Of a stretch of 64,000 nucleotides of DNA, positions 12,491 through 24,845 are shown one piece after another. Below the pieces are notes generated by a model. That model made no database searches, was not told the DNA's origin, and worked only from the letters and a program-made list of their open reading frames with translations. Both the position numbers and the translations under genes were made by a program. The stretch is from Okapia johnstoni (lineage: Eukaryota; Chordata; Mammalia; Artiodactyla; Giraffidae): NCBI GenBank assembly GCA_024291935.2, contig CM044310.1, positions 80,102,713-80,166,712 of the forward strand, given 5' to 3'. Position 1 is the stretch's first letter, and every line of letters starts with the position of its first letter.

Positions 12491-14468
12491 CATCTGGAAT
12501 CTGATAGAACCCAAACTTCTGTAGGTCTGTGATGGAATCTTGAGTTGTTTTTAATTAGACTGTATTTTTTTCCTGTTTTTATTTACTTTTTCACATTTTT
12601 TTTTTTCATATCTACTACGGGGCAAGCCCTCTGCTTGGCTCTGGGAATACAGCGGCAGTCCTGACATCAAGAGATTCCAACACGATGAGGAAGACAGGCA
12701 AGAAATTACAAAATGCTTATTGTGATGGGGCTGGTATATTGCACATGTAGAGGAGGGCTGCCCAACTTCACCACTGGAGGTAGAAGCTAAAATTCCCACT
12801 GCTTTTTCTTCATCAGATGAGAGAGAGGGGCACCACTGTGGGAAAGTCACCAACCTGCATGGCAGAGCCTGAGATCCCATTGCCCAGCTCCCAGTAACAC
12901 ACAGGAAATTGTGAAACGTGAAGCCTTTGAAGCAATCCTGTTACATCCATCTTTCCTTGGAAAAGCTGCCCAGATCTGAGTGGCCCCCAGCCTTCTTCCC
13001 CAGTGTGGTTACCAACACTTCCAAGAGAGCTCCATCTTCAGGTAAGCACCAGGAGCCCATGGAGCAATGATTCTCTGCTGTACCCCTCAATACCCCTGCC
13101 TTCCTCTGGTGGAACCCTGCCCCCAGGGACTCCACTCTGCACACAGTTGCAAGATCTAATTTTATAGCATCATGCTCTCCACATTCTTGACTTCCAACTT
13201 TTCATCTGCTGTCACCCTCAACCTCCTTTCTGGTGCCAATCTCTTGAATCCTGCCATGCTTTCATGTTTCAGTTTAATCAGATAGCTCATCTCTGGGGCT
13301 GCGGTCACCAAGGGCTTCCAACAAGTAGCTTTTGGTAATCATTTTCTTTGTGTCTTCCCACATCCCTGCCCCCCAACACGTCTGACTGTGCTCTGCATCT
13401 TTTTTTGTTGTTGTTGTTCCTCACTTGGACTCATTCATGAGAGTCATTTTAATTTGTTTTCTGCTTGAGTCTATTAATACAAAGCATTTCCATTCTATTG
13501 CCCTCATTAATTTTTTTTGTGCCGCTGACTTCGACTCAGTAGATATACATCAATCCACACGTGGTAGCTTTGCAGAAGGGAGCGTGGAGAGGCTCAGCTT
13601 AGCGGCTGGAGTTTGCATTGCCTCTGCTGATCTGCTTTCTTCATGACCTCCCTAGTGCAGGTGATAGTTTTCACGTACATGGGTTTCTCTTCCCAACTAT
13701 GAGCTTCTCTCAGCTGCTGCCTCCTTCTGTGTCTTCTTTGCATTAGTGACAGCCCATAGGCCTGCCTGCCTGGCTGGTCAAGCCCTCCACCCCCACCTTC
13801 CGCCTCTTCGCTCTCCCAGACATGCATGGTCTGAGCAGGGAAAGACCAGCGTGCTCACAGCAGCCCTGTTGCACACAGGGGCTCTGACCACTGCCCCCCG
13901 ACCTCCAGAATGGTGGTCCCTCCTCATGTACTTGCCTCCCTCCTCAACTCAGGAAAACCTTAAACTCCCTTGGACCATGAGGATATTTCCTTGAGGGGGT
14001 GGGGGGAATAAAGTCATCTGGGTTTGAGCTGAAATGCTACTTAGCTCATCAGAGGGATGGTGGCTACCAAAGACCTTCTGCTCCTCCTAAAGTCAGAGGG
14101 AGGGATAATGGGTTGGAGGGTGAGGGTGGAGATGAGCAGTTCTAAGAGGGTGAGTGGGTGCCATATGCATGCCTGTGTACCTGTGTGTGTGAGACAGAGT
14201 TGCAGAGAGACAGAAGCACACCCCTCCGGGGAACATGGTAGAGGTGAGAAGATTAAGCCGCCAGACCTCAAGTTACTTTCGGGCAGACGTCTCTCTGCTT
14301 TGAGTCTCCATCTCCCCTGCAGTTAGATGAAGAGCTGGAACTGTGTGGTTTCCAAAATTCTTCCAACCCTGAGCTTGCATGTTTCTGTGAATGAACCCCA
14401 ACGTGAGACTCTATCTGACCACACACAATTTATTTCAACTCTTTATGCTTTGGGTTTTTAAAAAATTC
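12491..14468. other. flanking DNA with weak L2 traces
   Basis: ggctctgggaatacagcggc near 12640 looks like an L2 3' remnant on the minus strand. The rest is not recognised. Confidence 0.4.
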
Positions 14469-14694
14469 TGTGCGTGTGCTGAATCACTTCATTTGTGTCC
14501 GACTCTTTGCGACCCTATGAGCTGTAGCCTGCCAGTCTCCTCTGTCCGCGGGATTCTCCAGGCAACAATATTAGAGTGGGTTGCCATGCCCTTCTCCAGG
14601 GGATTTTCCCAAACCAGGGATTGAGCCTGAATCTCTTAAGTCTTCTGCATTAGCAGTCAAGTTTTTTACCACTAGCACCACCTGGGAAGTCTTT
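14469..14694 (-). repeat. Bov-A2-type SINE
   Basis: gtgtccgactctttgcgacc, ctccaggcaacaatattaga, accacctgggaagtct. Confidence 0.93.
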
Positions 14695-15408
14695 TAAAAT
14701 TCTAAATGAAGGATAATAATTCCAATTCAGGAAATTGTTGTGATGATACAAGGAGATTAAAATGTAAAATCATTGGAAAAACCCAATGGTACTTTTAAAA
14801 TGTAGGATCCTTGAGCAAGTAACTTCATTTCCCTGGGCCCTAGTGAAGCATGGATCCCAACGTTGGGATCACAACATCTCTTATGAGCAGTGAGTGGGTC
14901 ATCCCACAAAAGTTGCAAAACAGGGTTTGGCACATGGCAGGCTCTAAACAAATCTGTTCTTAGTTCTGTGCTTCAAGATGCTTGTGGAACAGTGTAATAG
15001 TGCAGGGGACCCCTGGGATTGACTTGTAGGAGGAGGCTTCATGCAGGGCAGACCTGGGCCTGAAAGAACATCTGGCTCCCTGCCTAGCCTTCTTGTGAGT
15101 GTCCTTCTCCCCATGCAAGGCCCGACACAGTATGGCTCTTCCAGAGTGGGGAAATTTGGGTACTTTGAGGTCAACACCCCATCAACAGCAAAGCCCCAAC
15201 AGGCACTGTGCTATCCAAAAGAGATGAGAAACACCCAGGGCACATAGTAACATCTTCCCCATCTCTCAGTTCTTCTTTCTTCTGTATTGACTTCATTCTC
15301 AGGCAGATGCTGTCCCTGGGATATCAAAACTGACATCTGGAAGCAGGAAGTTAAAGAGGTCTGTGGCTCCCTCACCTCCATATAAGGAGAGTTCCTGGGC
15401 TCCCCTTG
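14695..15408. other. flanking DNA, possible degraded MIR
   Basis: gtaacttcatttccctgggc near 14820 may be MIR on the minus strand. Nothing else recognised. Confidence 0.35.
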
Positions 15409-15538
15409 AAAAAGTGAAAGTGAAGTCACTCAGTTGTGTCCGACTCTGTGCAACCCCATGGACTGCAGCCCACCAGGCTCCTCCGTCCATGGGATTCTCC
15501 AGGCAAAAGTACTGGAGTGGATTGCATTGCCTTCTCCA
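15409..15538 (-). repeat. Bov-A-type SINE, partial
   Basis: gttgtgtccgactctgtgca, cagcccaccaggctcctccg. It breaks off after attgccttctccact. Confidence 0.9.
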
Positions 15539-15724
15539 CTGAAATGCCTAGGAACTGGGTTAAGAATAAAGTGGGTAGTGGTCCCCCAAGAAGTGCTGGG
15601 ATCTTGGAAATGATGGGCTTGGGTTTGAGTTGAGATTTGGCCTTCTGTCTCAGGTAGGCTTTCCCAGAAACAGACCCAGAGATAAGGATTTGTATGAGAG
15701 TAATTTATCAAGGAAGACTATACT

Positions 15725-15941
15725 GGCCTTCCCTGGTAGCTCAGTGATAAAGAACTCAACTTCCAATGCAGCAGACGTGGGTTCAATCCCTAGGTTGGGG
15801 AGATCCCCTGGAGAAAGAAATGGGTACCCACTCCAGTATTCTTGCCTAGAAAATCCCATGGACAGAGGAGCCTGGCGGGCTACAGTCCATGGGGTCATGA
15901 AGAGTCAGACACCACTTGGCGACTGAGCACACACACACAGT
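15725..15941 (+). repeat. Bov-A2-type SINE
   Basis: ggccttccctggtagctcag through cttggcgactgagcacac with a CA tail. Confidence 0.93.
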
Positions 15942-17231
15942 TATTCAAGGAAGTGCCCCCAGGGAACATCTGTAAGGGTGGAGGGAAAGCAGGACAAGGA
16001 AGAAGGGAGGTCAGATTCTGGCCATGTCCTGGGTAGGCTCCCATCAACCTGATCCCACATGGGACCCTGCAAGCGTGAGTTTCACTTCCAAAGAGCTCCA
16101 CCCTGAGACTAGGAGGCTGGCCTCTGATCAGTTCAGAGCTTCCTTTAACCTGGAAGACTGTAAACTTCCAGGCTCTTCTGCGTTTCGTTATATGAGCTCA
16201 GTGACTCCAGCAGCCCAGGGTGGTCCTGGGGAGAAGAGGAAACGGTAGAGCCTTCGGGAAGCAAGAGCTGGCTGAAGCGTCCCCTGAACAGAGGGATCCA
16301 GGCAGGGCCCCGACAGCGCTTCCTAGAAGACCAGGGTCCAAGCTTGTTTCTCTCCCTTCCCGCCCTGTCCTCCACTTTGTCAGTCCAGATAGTAACACGT
16401 TGCCTTCGCTGAGAGTGAGGACACTTGCTCTAAAATCCCTACATCAGAGAACACTGAGGAATTTGATTAGTGTTGAAGCACCATGATGACCACTTACCAA
16501 AGAAGCCCTTCGGTTGCCAAGCCAAGCATGCTCTCTGCACAGAGCAGTCTCCTCATTTCCTAAATGATCCTGCTGCGCAGATCACCTCAGACTTACCCAT
16601 TGCAGAAGAAAAGAGGCATGCAGTGCAAACGGATGTGCCAGAGGAAACTTGGCTTCCCTTCTACCATGTGCCTGAGAGAGAGCTTCCAGTGGGTGGGCAG
16701 CCTGCACGTTACCGGCTGGTGAATATGAACCTTGCATGTCACTGGCAGTTTGTCCTCAGGACACGCCTCCTGCCCTGGGGAGGGGGTGATGTGACAGAAC
16801 CAAACCATCTATGTCCCCCATGGCTTGTTGGCTCCACAGCAGTGGGATTGTCCAAGGCCTGCTCTCCTTGGCCAGACTCCCTGGATTGCTAATGAGCTGT
16901 TTCCAGCACCTGCCCTAATTGTTTCCACAACAAACTGTTCTCCACCACCAATTATATCCCAGCCGTTGGTGGCCTCCAACTGTGTTTGGAGATGCAGACA
17001 GCGAAGTACCCGACAATTTTTCAACCAGTCCTCAGCCCTAGTTAGGCAGTCACCTGCCATCATCTGACAAGGTGAATGCTCACCTCATGTGTTTGAATGA
17101 CTTTCCCAACCAGGAACACCCTTCCCAATCCCCCACCTTCATGGACCCTACTTGTCCTGCCGGGACTGTCAGTTGTTTCCAGAATCGTTCTTACCTCTTC
17201 TGACATTCATTTACCTCCCCCTTTTTATATA
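15942..17231. other. unassigned flanking DNA
   Basis: Contains a 140-codon open frame (16470-16892 plus) with no recognisable motif. No repeat identified. Confidence 0.4.
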
Positions 17232-17440
17232 GAAACTGAAAGTGTTAGTCTCAGTCTTTTGCAACTCCTTGAAACCCCATGCACTGTAGCCCACCGTGCT
17301 CCTGTCCATGGGATTTTTTTCAAGCAAGAATACTGGAGTAGGTTGCCATTTCCTCCTCCAGGGGATCTTCCTGACCCAGGGATCAAACTCACTTCTGCAT
17401 CTCCTGCATTGCAAGTGGATTCTTTACCACCGAGCCCCCG
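17232..17440 (-). repeat. Bov-A2-type SINE
   Basis: gtctcagtcttttgcaactc, aagaatactggagtaggttg, attctttaccaccgagcccc. Confidence 0.92.
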
Positions 17441-17475
17441 CTACAAATCTCTCATTAAAAGAAATGCAAGGCCAA

Positions 17476-17663
17476 TGTGTGTTACTTGTTCAATTGCGTC
17501 TGACTCTTTGCAACCCCATGGGGTGTAGCCCACCAGGCTCCTCTGTCCATGGGATTTTGAGTTGCCATTTCCTTATCCAAGGGATGTTCCTGACCCACGG
17601 ATTGAACTCGAGTCTCCTGCATTGCAGGCAGATTCTTTACCATCTGAGCCACCAGGGAAGCCT
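17476..17663 (-). repeat. Bov-A2-type SINE
   Basis: gcgtctgactctttgcaacc through atctgagccaccagggaagc. Second of a same-orientation pair with 17232. Confidence 0.92.
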
Positions 17664-17689
17664 TCACACTTACTAGGTTGGCCTTTAAA

Positions 17690-18050
17690 AGGAATGAAAT
17701 TCTGACACATACCTTAGAGACATTATGCTAAAAGAAATGATCCAGTCACAGAAAGACAAACACTATATAAATCTGCTTACATGAGGTGTCCAGAGTAGTC
17801 AAATTCATGGAGACAGAAAGTAGAATAGTGATTACCAGGGGCTGGGGGAGGGTGGAACTGGGGGTATTATTAATGGGTATGGAGTTTCAGTTTGGAAAGA
17901 TGAAAAAGATCTGAGGCTGTGTGGGTGGTGATGGTTGCGCAACAATGTGAATGTACTTAATGCCACTGAATTGTTCACTTGAAAATGGTTAAAGTGATAG
18001 ATTTTACATTATATATACTCTAACATACTAAAAATATTTTAAAGAAATAT
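17690..18050 (+). repeat. L1 LINE 3' end
   Basis: agtgattaccaggggctggg, gaattgttcacttgaaaatg and ggttaaagtgatagatttta are L1 3' UTR landmarks. Confidence 0.7.
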
Positions 18051-19044
18051 AAAACAATTGCCATAAACCAAATTGGCCCGAGGCTCCTGGAGCTGAGGGT
18101 AAAGATCAGCCTGGCTGCCTCCGTGTTTCGTGCTGAAACCGTGGAAACAACCTGGGTCTGGCCCTTTAATGCCAGTCCCGCAGAGGGAAAGTCTTTCAGC
18201 AGAAGCTGTGAGCATGCACACTGGGAAGTCAGGCAGACCCTCTCTGTGGAAATCAGCATGTGTTTGAAGGTTTTAGTGCCCGATTTAGCCTCACCCAGAG
18301 GTGACCTTCTACACAGGGCCAAAAGAAAAGTGATTTCTTTGATCGTCATCTGACCACAAACTGACCTCCTGTGCTTTTCAATTCATTTTAAATCACACTG
18401 TTCTGGCCAAAGTGATTCCACCTCTTAGCAAAGAATATTTCACATTTTGACCAGCAATTCTGGGCCAATTTCAGACTTGTTCACTTGAATAGCAAGCATA
18501 AAATCTGTGAGTTCTTTCTAGGTCTTTCTGATCTCAGGCAACAGAGAAGGAAATAGTCATAAGTGACATGAGTCTTGGGCAGAAGATGAGAATTGGAAAT
18601 CCTCCTTGCTTAGATGTGAACTAGTGCCCATTTGGGCCACATCCAAGGTTAGAGGAAGACTGGTGTGACTCCAGGGCAGGGATCTGAATTCACTTTCCTT
18701 GGGTCAGACTCAGCATCTTCCCAGAAAGACCTCATTGTCTTCTGCATCGTTTGTGATGCTTTTGGCTGCAAGTAACAGCAACTCATCTCTAGCTGGGGAA
18801 AATTCAGCCTCTCATATGACAAAGAGGAGGGGATGACTGCAGGGTCAGCAAACCAGCTGCTCAGTGTCATAAGCAAGGACTTATTCTCTGTCCATCTCCC
18901 CACTTCCTCTTTGGGCACAAGATGGCTGGTGCAGCTCCAGACACCATGCACACACCAGGCCATGGGAGAATAATTTCCAGAACCCAGCCCCACCCCAGCT
19001 GACTTTTCATTGGCCTGGATTGCATCACACACCAATGTCTAAAC
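18051..19044. other. unassigned flanking DNA
   Basis: No gene or repeat recognised. Confidence 0.4.
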
Positions 19045-19391
19045 CAGGAGTCAGCAAAATTTTTCTGTAAAGGGCCTAAAGAATAAATATTTCTGGCTTT
19101 GTGTTTGGTTGTACTCAACTCTACCAAAAAGCATCCATCAGTAACACATTAACAAATGACAATGGCTCTGTTATGAAAAAAACTTCATTGATAAAAACAG
19201 ACAGACTGGACTTTCATGGTAGTCCAGTGGGTAAGACTTCATGCTTCCACTGCAGGGGGCATGAGTTTGATCCCTAGCCAGGGAAACTAAGATCCTGCAT
19301 GCTACATGGCAAGGCCAGAAAAAAAAAAAAAACCTTAAAACAAAAAACAGGTAAGTTGGACTTGGCCTATGGGCTGTAGTTTACACATCCA
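19045..19391 (-). repeat. hAT-type DNA transposon interrupted by a SINE
   Basis: ctgtaaagggcctaaagaat at one end and ctatgggctgtagtttaca at the other are the two ends of one non-autonomous hAT family. Between them sits the CHR-type SINE at 19208-19333. Strand assignment is by analogy only. Confidence 0.65.
19208..19333 (+). repeat. CHR-type tRNA-derived SINE with A-tail
   Basis: ggactttcatggtagtccag, ttgatccctagccagggaaa and a terminal poly(A). Confidence 0.85.
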
Positions 19392-19799
19392 TGCTCTAGA
19401 TTGACCATTCTGAAACATATCACAGGCAATTTGTTATTTTATAATAATACTTGTAAGTGGCTTATTCTATTCTTTGCTGGCATTTAACAAAAGATATTGG
19501 AGAAGTTCTAATTCATAACATTGAATGTATGATCATCTAATAGGCATTTTAACAGAACACAGCAAAACTGGGACACCAAATGAAATAAAAATTTCAAAGA
19601 ATTTCTTACGTTCTAATGAGCATCAAAGTAGACGCTAAGGGAAGACTCAGAATTCAGTTAAACTTTGTTCTGTACTTACTTTGTAGCTTACTTTACAAAT
19701 TAACATTTACAAAACATCTAGAGCTCACTATAATCCCCTTGGAAGTCCAAATTCTGTCCTCTAGGAGCTATTTTCATATCTCCTTTTTATTCTTCCTGT

Positions 19800-19945
19800 G
19801 TTGAAAGTTAAGACTGAAAAGAACTCAGTCCAAACTCCCAAGTTTTACAGATGAGGGAATGGAGGCTCAAAAAGGGCAAGCTACTTTCCCCAGATCACAC
19901 AGCCACTCAGTGCCAAAATTAAGACCCAACGCCAGGCTGTGGGAG
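19800..19945 (+). repeat. MIR SINE
   Basis: agttttacagatgagggaat, cagatcacacagccactcag. Confidence 0.65.
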
Positions 19946-20099
19946 GTTGTAATATTGTTCAAAATATCTGCTGCCCCTCCCAAGAGGTGGAAATCTACAA
20001 ATTCCTGCAAGGAAAAATCTGACATTTGCCTTGGCATGCCCCTCCCTGGAGCCAGAGTGCATAACCCACCTCCTTGCTGAACTCCAGAGTGGCCAAGTG

Positions 20100-20300
20100 A
20101 CTTGTTGTCCATGGAGTGTGGTGAAGTGGGCACACGGCACTTCTGATTTCCCCTCCAGCCTGGGCTGCTGGGTGAAGAAGATAAGTAGCACCAGTACAGC
20201 TGACCTGTGATAGACATGTCATGTGAATGTGAAATAAACCCCTGAAATGTGAGGCTGTTTGTTACCACAGCTTAAGTGAGCCTAAGCCTGACCAATACAC
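20100..20300 (+). repeat. old interspersed repeat, family not assigned
   Basis: gctgtttgttaccacagctt and cctgaccaatacaca match the end of a common old mammalian repeat also seen at 39630-39963. Confidence 0.4.
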
Positions 20301-20375
20301 AGGCTTTACAACTCTGAACACTGGGCTCTTTCTCACCTGGAGAGTCTCGGGTTTCCAGTGGTGCTACTAAGAACT

Positions 20376-22340
20376 GCTGTTGTTCAGTCACTCAGTCATG
20401 TCTGACTCTGTGACCCCCATGGACTGCAGTACCTCAGGCTTCCTTGTCCTTCACTATCTCCCGGAGTTTGCTCAAACTCATGCCCATCGAGTCAGTGATG
20501 CCATCCTACCATCTAATCCTCTGTCATCTGCTTCTCCTCCTGCCCTCAATCTTTCCCAGCATCAGAGTCTTTTCAAATGAGTCAGTTCTTCATAACAGGC
20601 GGCCAAAGTATTGGAGCTTCAGCTTCAGCATTTATCCTTCCAATGAGTATTCTGGGTTGATTTTGTTTAGGATTGACCGGTTTAATATCCTTGCAGTCCA
20701 AGGGACTCTCAAAAGTCTTCTCCAATATCACAGTTCATAAGCATCAATTCTTCAGCGCTCAGCCTTCTTTATGGTCTAACTCTCACATTCAGACATGACT
20801 ACTGTAAAAACCATAGCTTTGACTATACTGAACTTTGTTGGCAAAGTGATGCCTCTGCTTTTTGATATGCTGTCTAAGTTTGTCATAGCTTTCCTCCCAA
20901 GCAGTAAGCGTCTTTTAATTTCATGGCTGTAGTCACTATCTACAGTGATTTTGGAGCCCAAGAAAAGAAAGTCTATCACTATTTCCATTGTTTCCACATC
21001 TATTTGCCATGAAGATATAGGACCAGATGCCATAATCTTGGTTTTTTGAAAGTTGAGCTTTAAGTCAACTTTTTCACTCTCCTTTTTCATCTTCATTAAG
21101 AGGATCTCTAGTTCCTTTTTGCTTTCTGCCATTACTGTGGTATCATCTTCATATCAGAGGTTATTGATATTTTTCCCGGCAATCTTGATTCCAGCTTGAA
21201 CTTCATTAAGCCAGGCATTTCACAGATGTACTCTCCATAGAATTTAAACAAACAGGGTGACAATGTACAGCCCTGACGTACTCCTTTCCAAATTTTGAAC
21301 CAGTCCATTTTTCCATGTCTGGTTCTGTTGCTTCTTGACCTGCACACAGGTTTCTCAAGAGGCAGGTAAAGTGGTCTGGTGTTCTGATTTCTTTAACATT
21401 TTTCACAGTTTGTTGTGATCCATACAGTCATAGGCTTTAGCATAGTCAATGAAGCATAAGTAGAGCTTTTTCTGGAATTCCCTTGTTTTTTCTATGATCC
21501 AATGGATGTTGGTAATTTCGTCTCTGATACCTCTGCCTACAAGCTCTAAAATCCAGCTTGTATATCTGGAAGTTCTTGGTTCATGTACTGTTGAAGCCTG
21601 TTTTGAAGGACTTTGAGCATTACCTTGCTAGCATTTGAAATGAGGGCAACTGTGTGGTAGTTTGAACATTCTTTGGCATTTCCCTTCTTTGGAATTGGAA
21701 AGAAAACTAACCTTTTCCAGTCCTGTGGCCACTGCTGGGTTTTTCAAATTTGCTGGCATATTGAATGCAGAACTTTTACAGCATCATCTTTTAGGATTTG
21801 AAGTAGCTCAGCTGGAATTCCATCATCTCCACTAGCTTTGTTTGTAGTAACGCTTCTTAAGGCCCACTTAACTTCACACTCCAGGATGTCTGGCTCTAGG
21901 TGAGTGATCACACCATCATGATTGTCCAAGTCATTAAGACCTTTTTTGTACAGTTCTTCTGTGTATTCTTGCCACCTCTTCTTGATATTTTCTGCTTCTG
22001 TTAGGTCCATACCATTTCTGTCCTTTATTGTGCCCATCTTTGCATGAAATGTTCCCTTGATATCTCTAATTTTCTTGAAGGGATCTCTATTCTTTTCCAT
22101 TCTATTGTTTTACTCTATTTCTTTGCATTTTTCACTTAAGAAAGCTTTCTTATCTCTTCTTGCTATTCTTTGGAATTCTGCATTCAGATAGGTATATCTT
22201 TCCTTTTCTTCTCTGACTTTCACTTCTCTTCTTTTCTCAGCTTTTTGTAAGCCCTCCTCAGACAACCATTTTGCCTTGTTGCATTCCTTTTTCTTGGGGA
22301 TGGTTTTGGTCACCACTTTCTGTATAATGTTATGAACCTC
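20376..22340 (-). mobile_element. BovB (RTE) LINE, 5'-truncated and decayed
   Basis: Nearly 2 kb of BovB in reverse orientation. Minus-strand fragments of its reverse transcriptase polyprotein are readable: EENIKKRWQEYTEELYK-like text (21744-22100), the block VRQGCTLSPCLF (21206-21347) and LNFQKTKIMASGPISSW (20776-21132). The frame is broken by several shifts and the catalytic YADD-type box is not readable, so it is inactive. The 3' end at 20376 begins with the Bov-A-like gttcagtcactcagtcatgt; the 5' end stops near 22340. BovB is a LINE acquired horizontally by an ancestor of ruminants. Confidence 0.95.
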
Positions 22341-22524
22341 TGGGGATTCTCAGTCCCTTTGCTGGACCCCCAGGTTGGAAAGTCTGTGGTGGTGCCTAGA
22401 ACTTTCACAACAGTGCAAGAACTTCTTTGGTACAATTGTTCTCCAGTTTGTGGGTCACCCACCTGGCAGCTCTATGATGGAGCTAATGGCAGTCTCTTCC
22501 GAGAGGACTTATGCCACATGCTGT

Positions 22525-22690
22525 GTGCGAGGAGCACACATTCCGGTGTCAGTCTGCCTGGGTTCAGATTTCAGCTGTGTGACGGTCCAGGGACTCTTTG
22601 TGCCTCAGTGTCCTCATCAGTAACATAAAGATCGGTACCTTCTCTACAGTGATCTGGTGAGGATTCAACGAACTAATCTATGTTGTAAGG
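22525..22690 (-). repeat. MIR SINE
   Basis: gcctgggttcagatttcagc, tgcctcagtgtcctcatcag. Confidence 0.65.
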
Positions 22691-22696
22691 ACTATA

Positions 22697-23213
22697 ACCT
22701 ACCTCACTTGATGGCTCTTTGCTTTGTTGCACTTTGTAGATACTGAGTGTTTTACAAACCAAAGGTTTGTGGCAACCCTGCATTGAGCAAGTGTATCGGT
22801 ACCTTTTATCCAACAGCATCTGCTTTCTTCTTGTATCTTTGTCACATTTTGGTAACTCTCACAATGTTTCAATCTTTTCATTACTGTTGTATTTCTTATG
22901 GTGATCTGTGATCAGTGATCTTTAATGCTAATAAAAGAATAATAATGAGCCAATAAAAAATAATTCACTGAAGGCTCGGATAATGGTTAGCATTTTTTAA
23001 CAATAAAGTATTTTTAAATTAAGATACATGCGTTGTTTTTTAGACATAATACTCTTGCACACTTAGTGGACTACAGTAGAGTATAGCAAATATAAATTTA
23101 ATACACACTGGGCAACCCCCCAAAAAACTGTCTGACTCACTTGTTTGCAATATTTGCGTTATTGCTATGACCTGGAACCAAACCTGCTGTATCTCTGGGA
23201 GGTCTGTGTGTAC
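22697..23213 (+). mobile_element. Tigger1-like (pogo) DNA transposon remnant
   Basis: tttgtggcaaccctgcattg, ggtgatctgtgatcagtgat, tagacataatactcttgcac and acctggaaccaaacctgctg follow the order of Tigger1 ends. The transposase interior is missing (deleted around 22935-22985), so it is non-autonomous. Confidence 0.85.
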
Positions 23214-24845
23214 TGGCTAAACATTGGTTATTATTATTCTACATACTTTCCTCCTGGCTGACATTTCGACAACAGTAGGGGTTGAGAGGTGAGGGCTCTC
23301 TGAGACTGTTCCATGTCATTGCATATGCAAGCAACAGTCTTCCCAGCAGAAGTCAGTCTCTGCTGTGTGCCATGCTGACAACCATCATTTCCCTGCTCAG
23401 GACAAGGGGAAGGGACAGGAAGGGCTCTTGTGGAGGGATTACATGCAGGGTCCTAGAGTCAGACTGGCTAGGGTTCAAGCCCTGCCTCTGTTTTTCCCTT
23501 CTTATACATCTATAGCTCAGTTAGTAACCTGAATGAGCCTCAGTTTCCACCTCTGTAAAATGGGAATAATAAAAGTGTCCATCTCATGGAGTGAGGTGAA
23601 GATTCAATGAAATTATTCACATAAAAATGCTTACCACAGTGCCTGGCACATGGCGGGGGCTCACTAGATGTCAGGCTAGTATTCTTTTCTAGATGGTACC
23701 AGCCAAGGGGAGCGTGGGCAGAAGCAAGTGGTAGGAGGTGATTCATCTTTCAATGCACCTGAACAAGCCACAGGGATCTTTGTAGCCTTGGCTCCCCTCT
23801 GCTTTCCTGAGATCATAGCCTATTCTCTGGCTAGTGCTGAGTTGGTAGAAAACAAAGCATCCTCCCCCTGTCATGCAGCTGGCATGGATTCCCATGACCA
23901 GCAAAAACTGCCTGGTCTGCCTGTCACATGGGGGAGTCACTGGACATCCATCAGGGTGAAGGCTAGACTCAGCGTGAGGCAGCTTCCCCGTCCATGTGGG
24001 TTTAATGACCCCAGATCAAGGCCACATACCATGATGGGGGAAGAATCAGATCGAACAGTGGAGCATTCTAAGATGCACTGTGCCCTTTCACAGGGAGATC
24101 TGAACGGCACGGAGCTGCCCATGAAAGGAGTCCCCTCACTCGTGGACTTTTCAACCACATCCTTTTTTCTGCTGCCCAACTACGTTAGCCAGGGCCTTGA
24201 TGTTCACCAGACGGGGAGCTCTACCTGCGGCTGGTTGTACTTACTTCACCTCCTGTCCTGCAGATACCTGCCCAGGCCTGGTCAGAGGAGAGCTGGAGAG
24301 TGACTTGTTGAAGGCACATCCCACAAGCCTAGCCTTTGAAATGCTAGGCCATAGTTTGCCCTAAATCTCAGTCTCTCCAGGTTAAACCCTTAACATGCAA
24401 ATATATCTGAGGAGTAGGGAGATGAAGGGTGCCTGCCAGGATGAGTTCATCATGGTGTCAAACACTCATGTCACTCAGTTTTGACTACTGTGGGCCAGGC
24501 TTGTCTTCCTCGTTGTTTGGAAGGGTAGGGTGAAGTACAGGACCAAGACTAAGAAGGGTCTGGGGTGCGGAGTTCACGGGCTGTGGCTGCCCCATGCCAC
24601 ATCTAGAGCTCAGCCTGGGGGCTGGGAGGAGAGTCCAGGAAACCTCACTGAAACACCATCAGGGACTTCAGTCCTAAGGAAGAAGAAGCAGACAGACTGG
24701 AAAATACCACAGAAGAGCCCTCTGGATTTCCTTTTTTTCTGTTATCAAATGTTATTGTGAATTAGCAGCACTCACTCCTGAGCCACTGGGACTATGTCTT
24801 TACAGCCTCCTTCGTAGCAAACCTTAAGGCTGGAAAGAAAGGCCT
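23214..24845. other. 3' flank of ABCC12; one MIR, otherwise unassigned
   Basis: A MIR lies at about 23440-23670 (minus; ctcagtttccacctctgtaa, gtgcctggcacatggc). A 191-codon plus-strand frame (23728-24303) shows no motif I recognise. Confidence 0.45.

Noticed and set aside
16470..16892. 140-codon plus-strand open frame
   Set aside because: No motif or repeat signature and no supporting context.
20776..22316. Minus-strand reverse-transcriptase-like frames as host genes
   Set aside because: They are pieces of the BovB LINE polyprotein, broken by frameshifts.
23728..24303. 191-codon plus-strand open frame
   Set aside because: No recognisable domain, no splice or promoter context, and it lies in the 3' flank. 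Most likely a chance frame.
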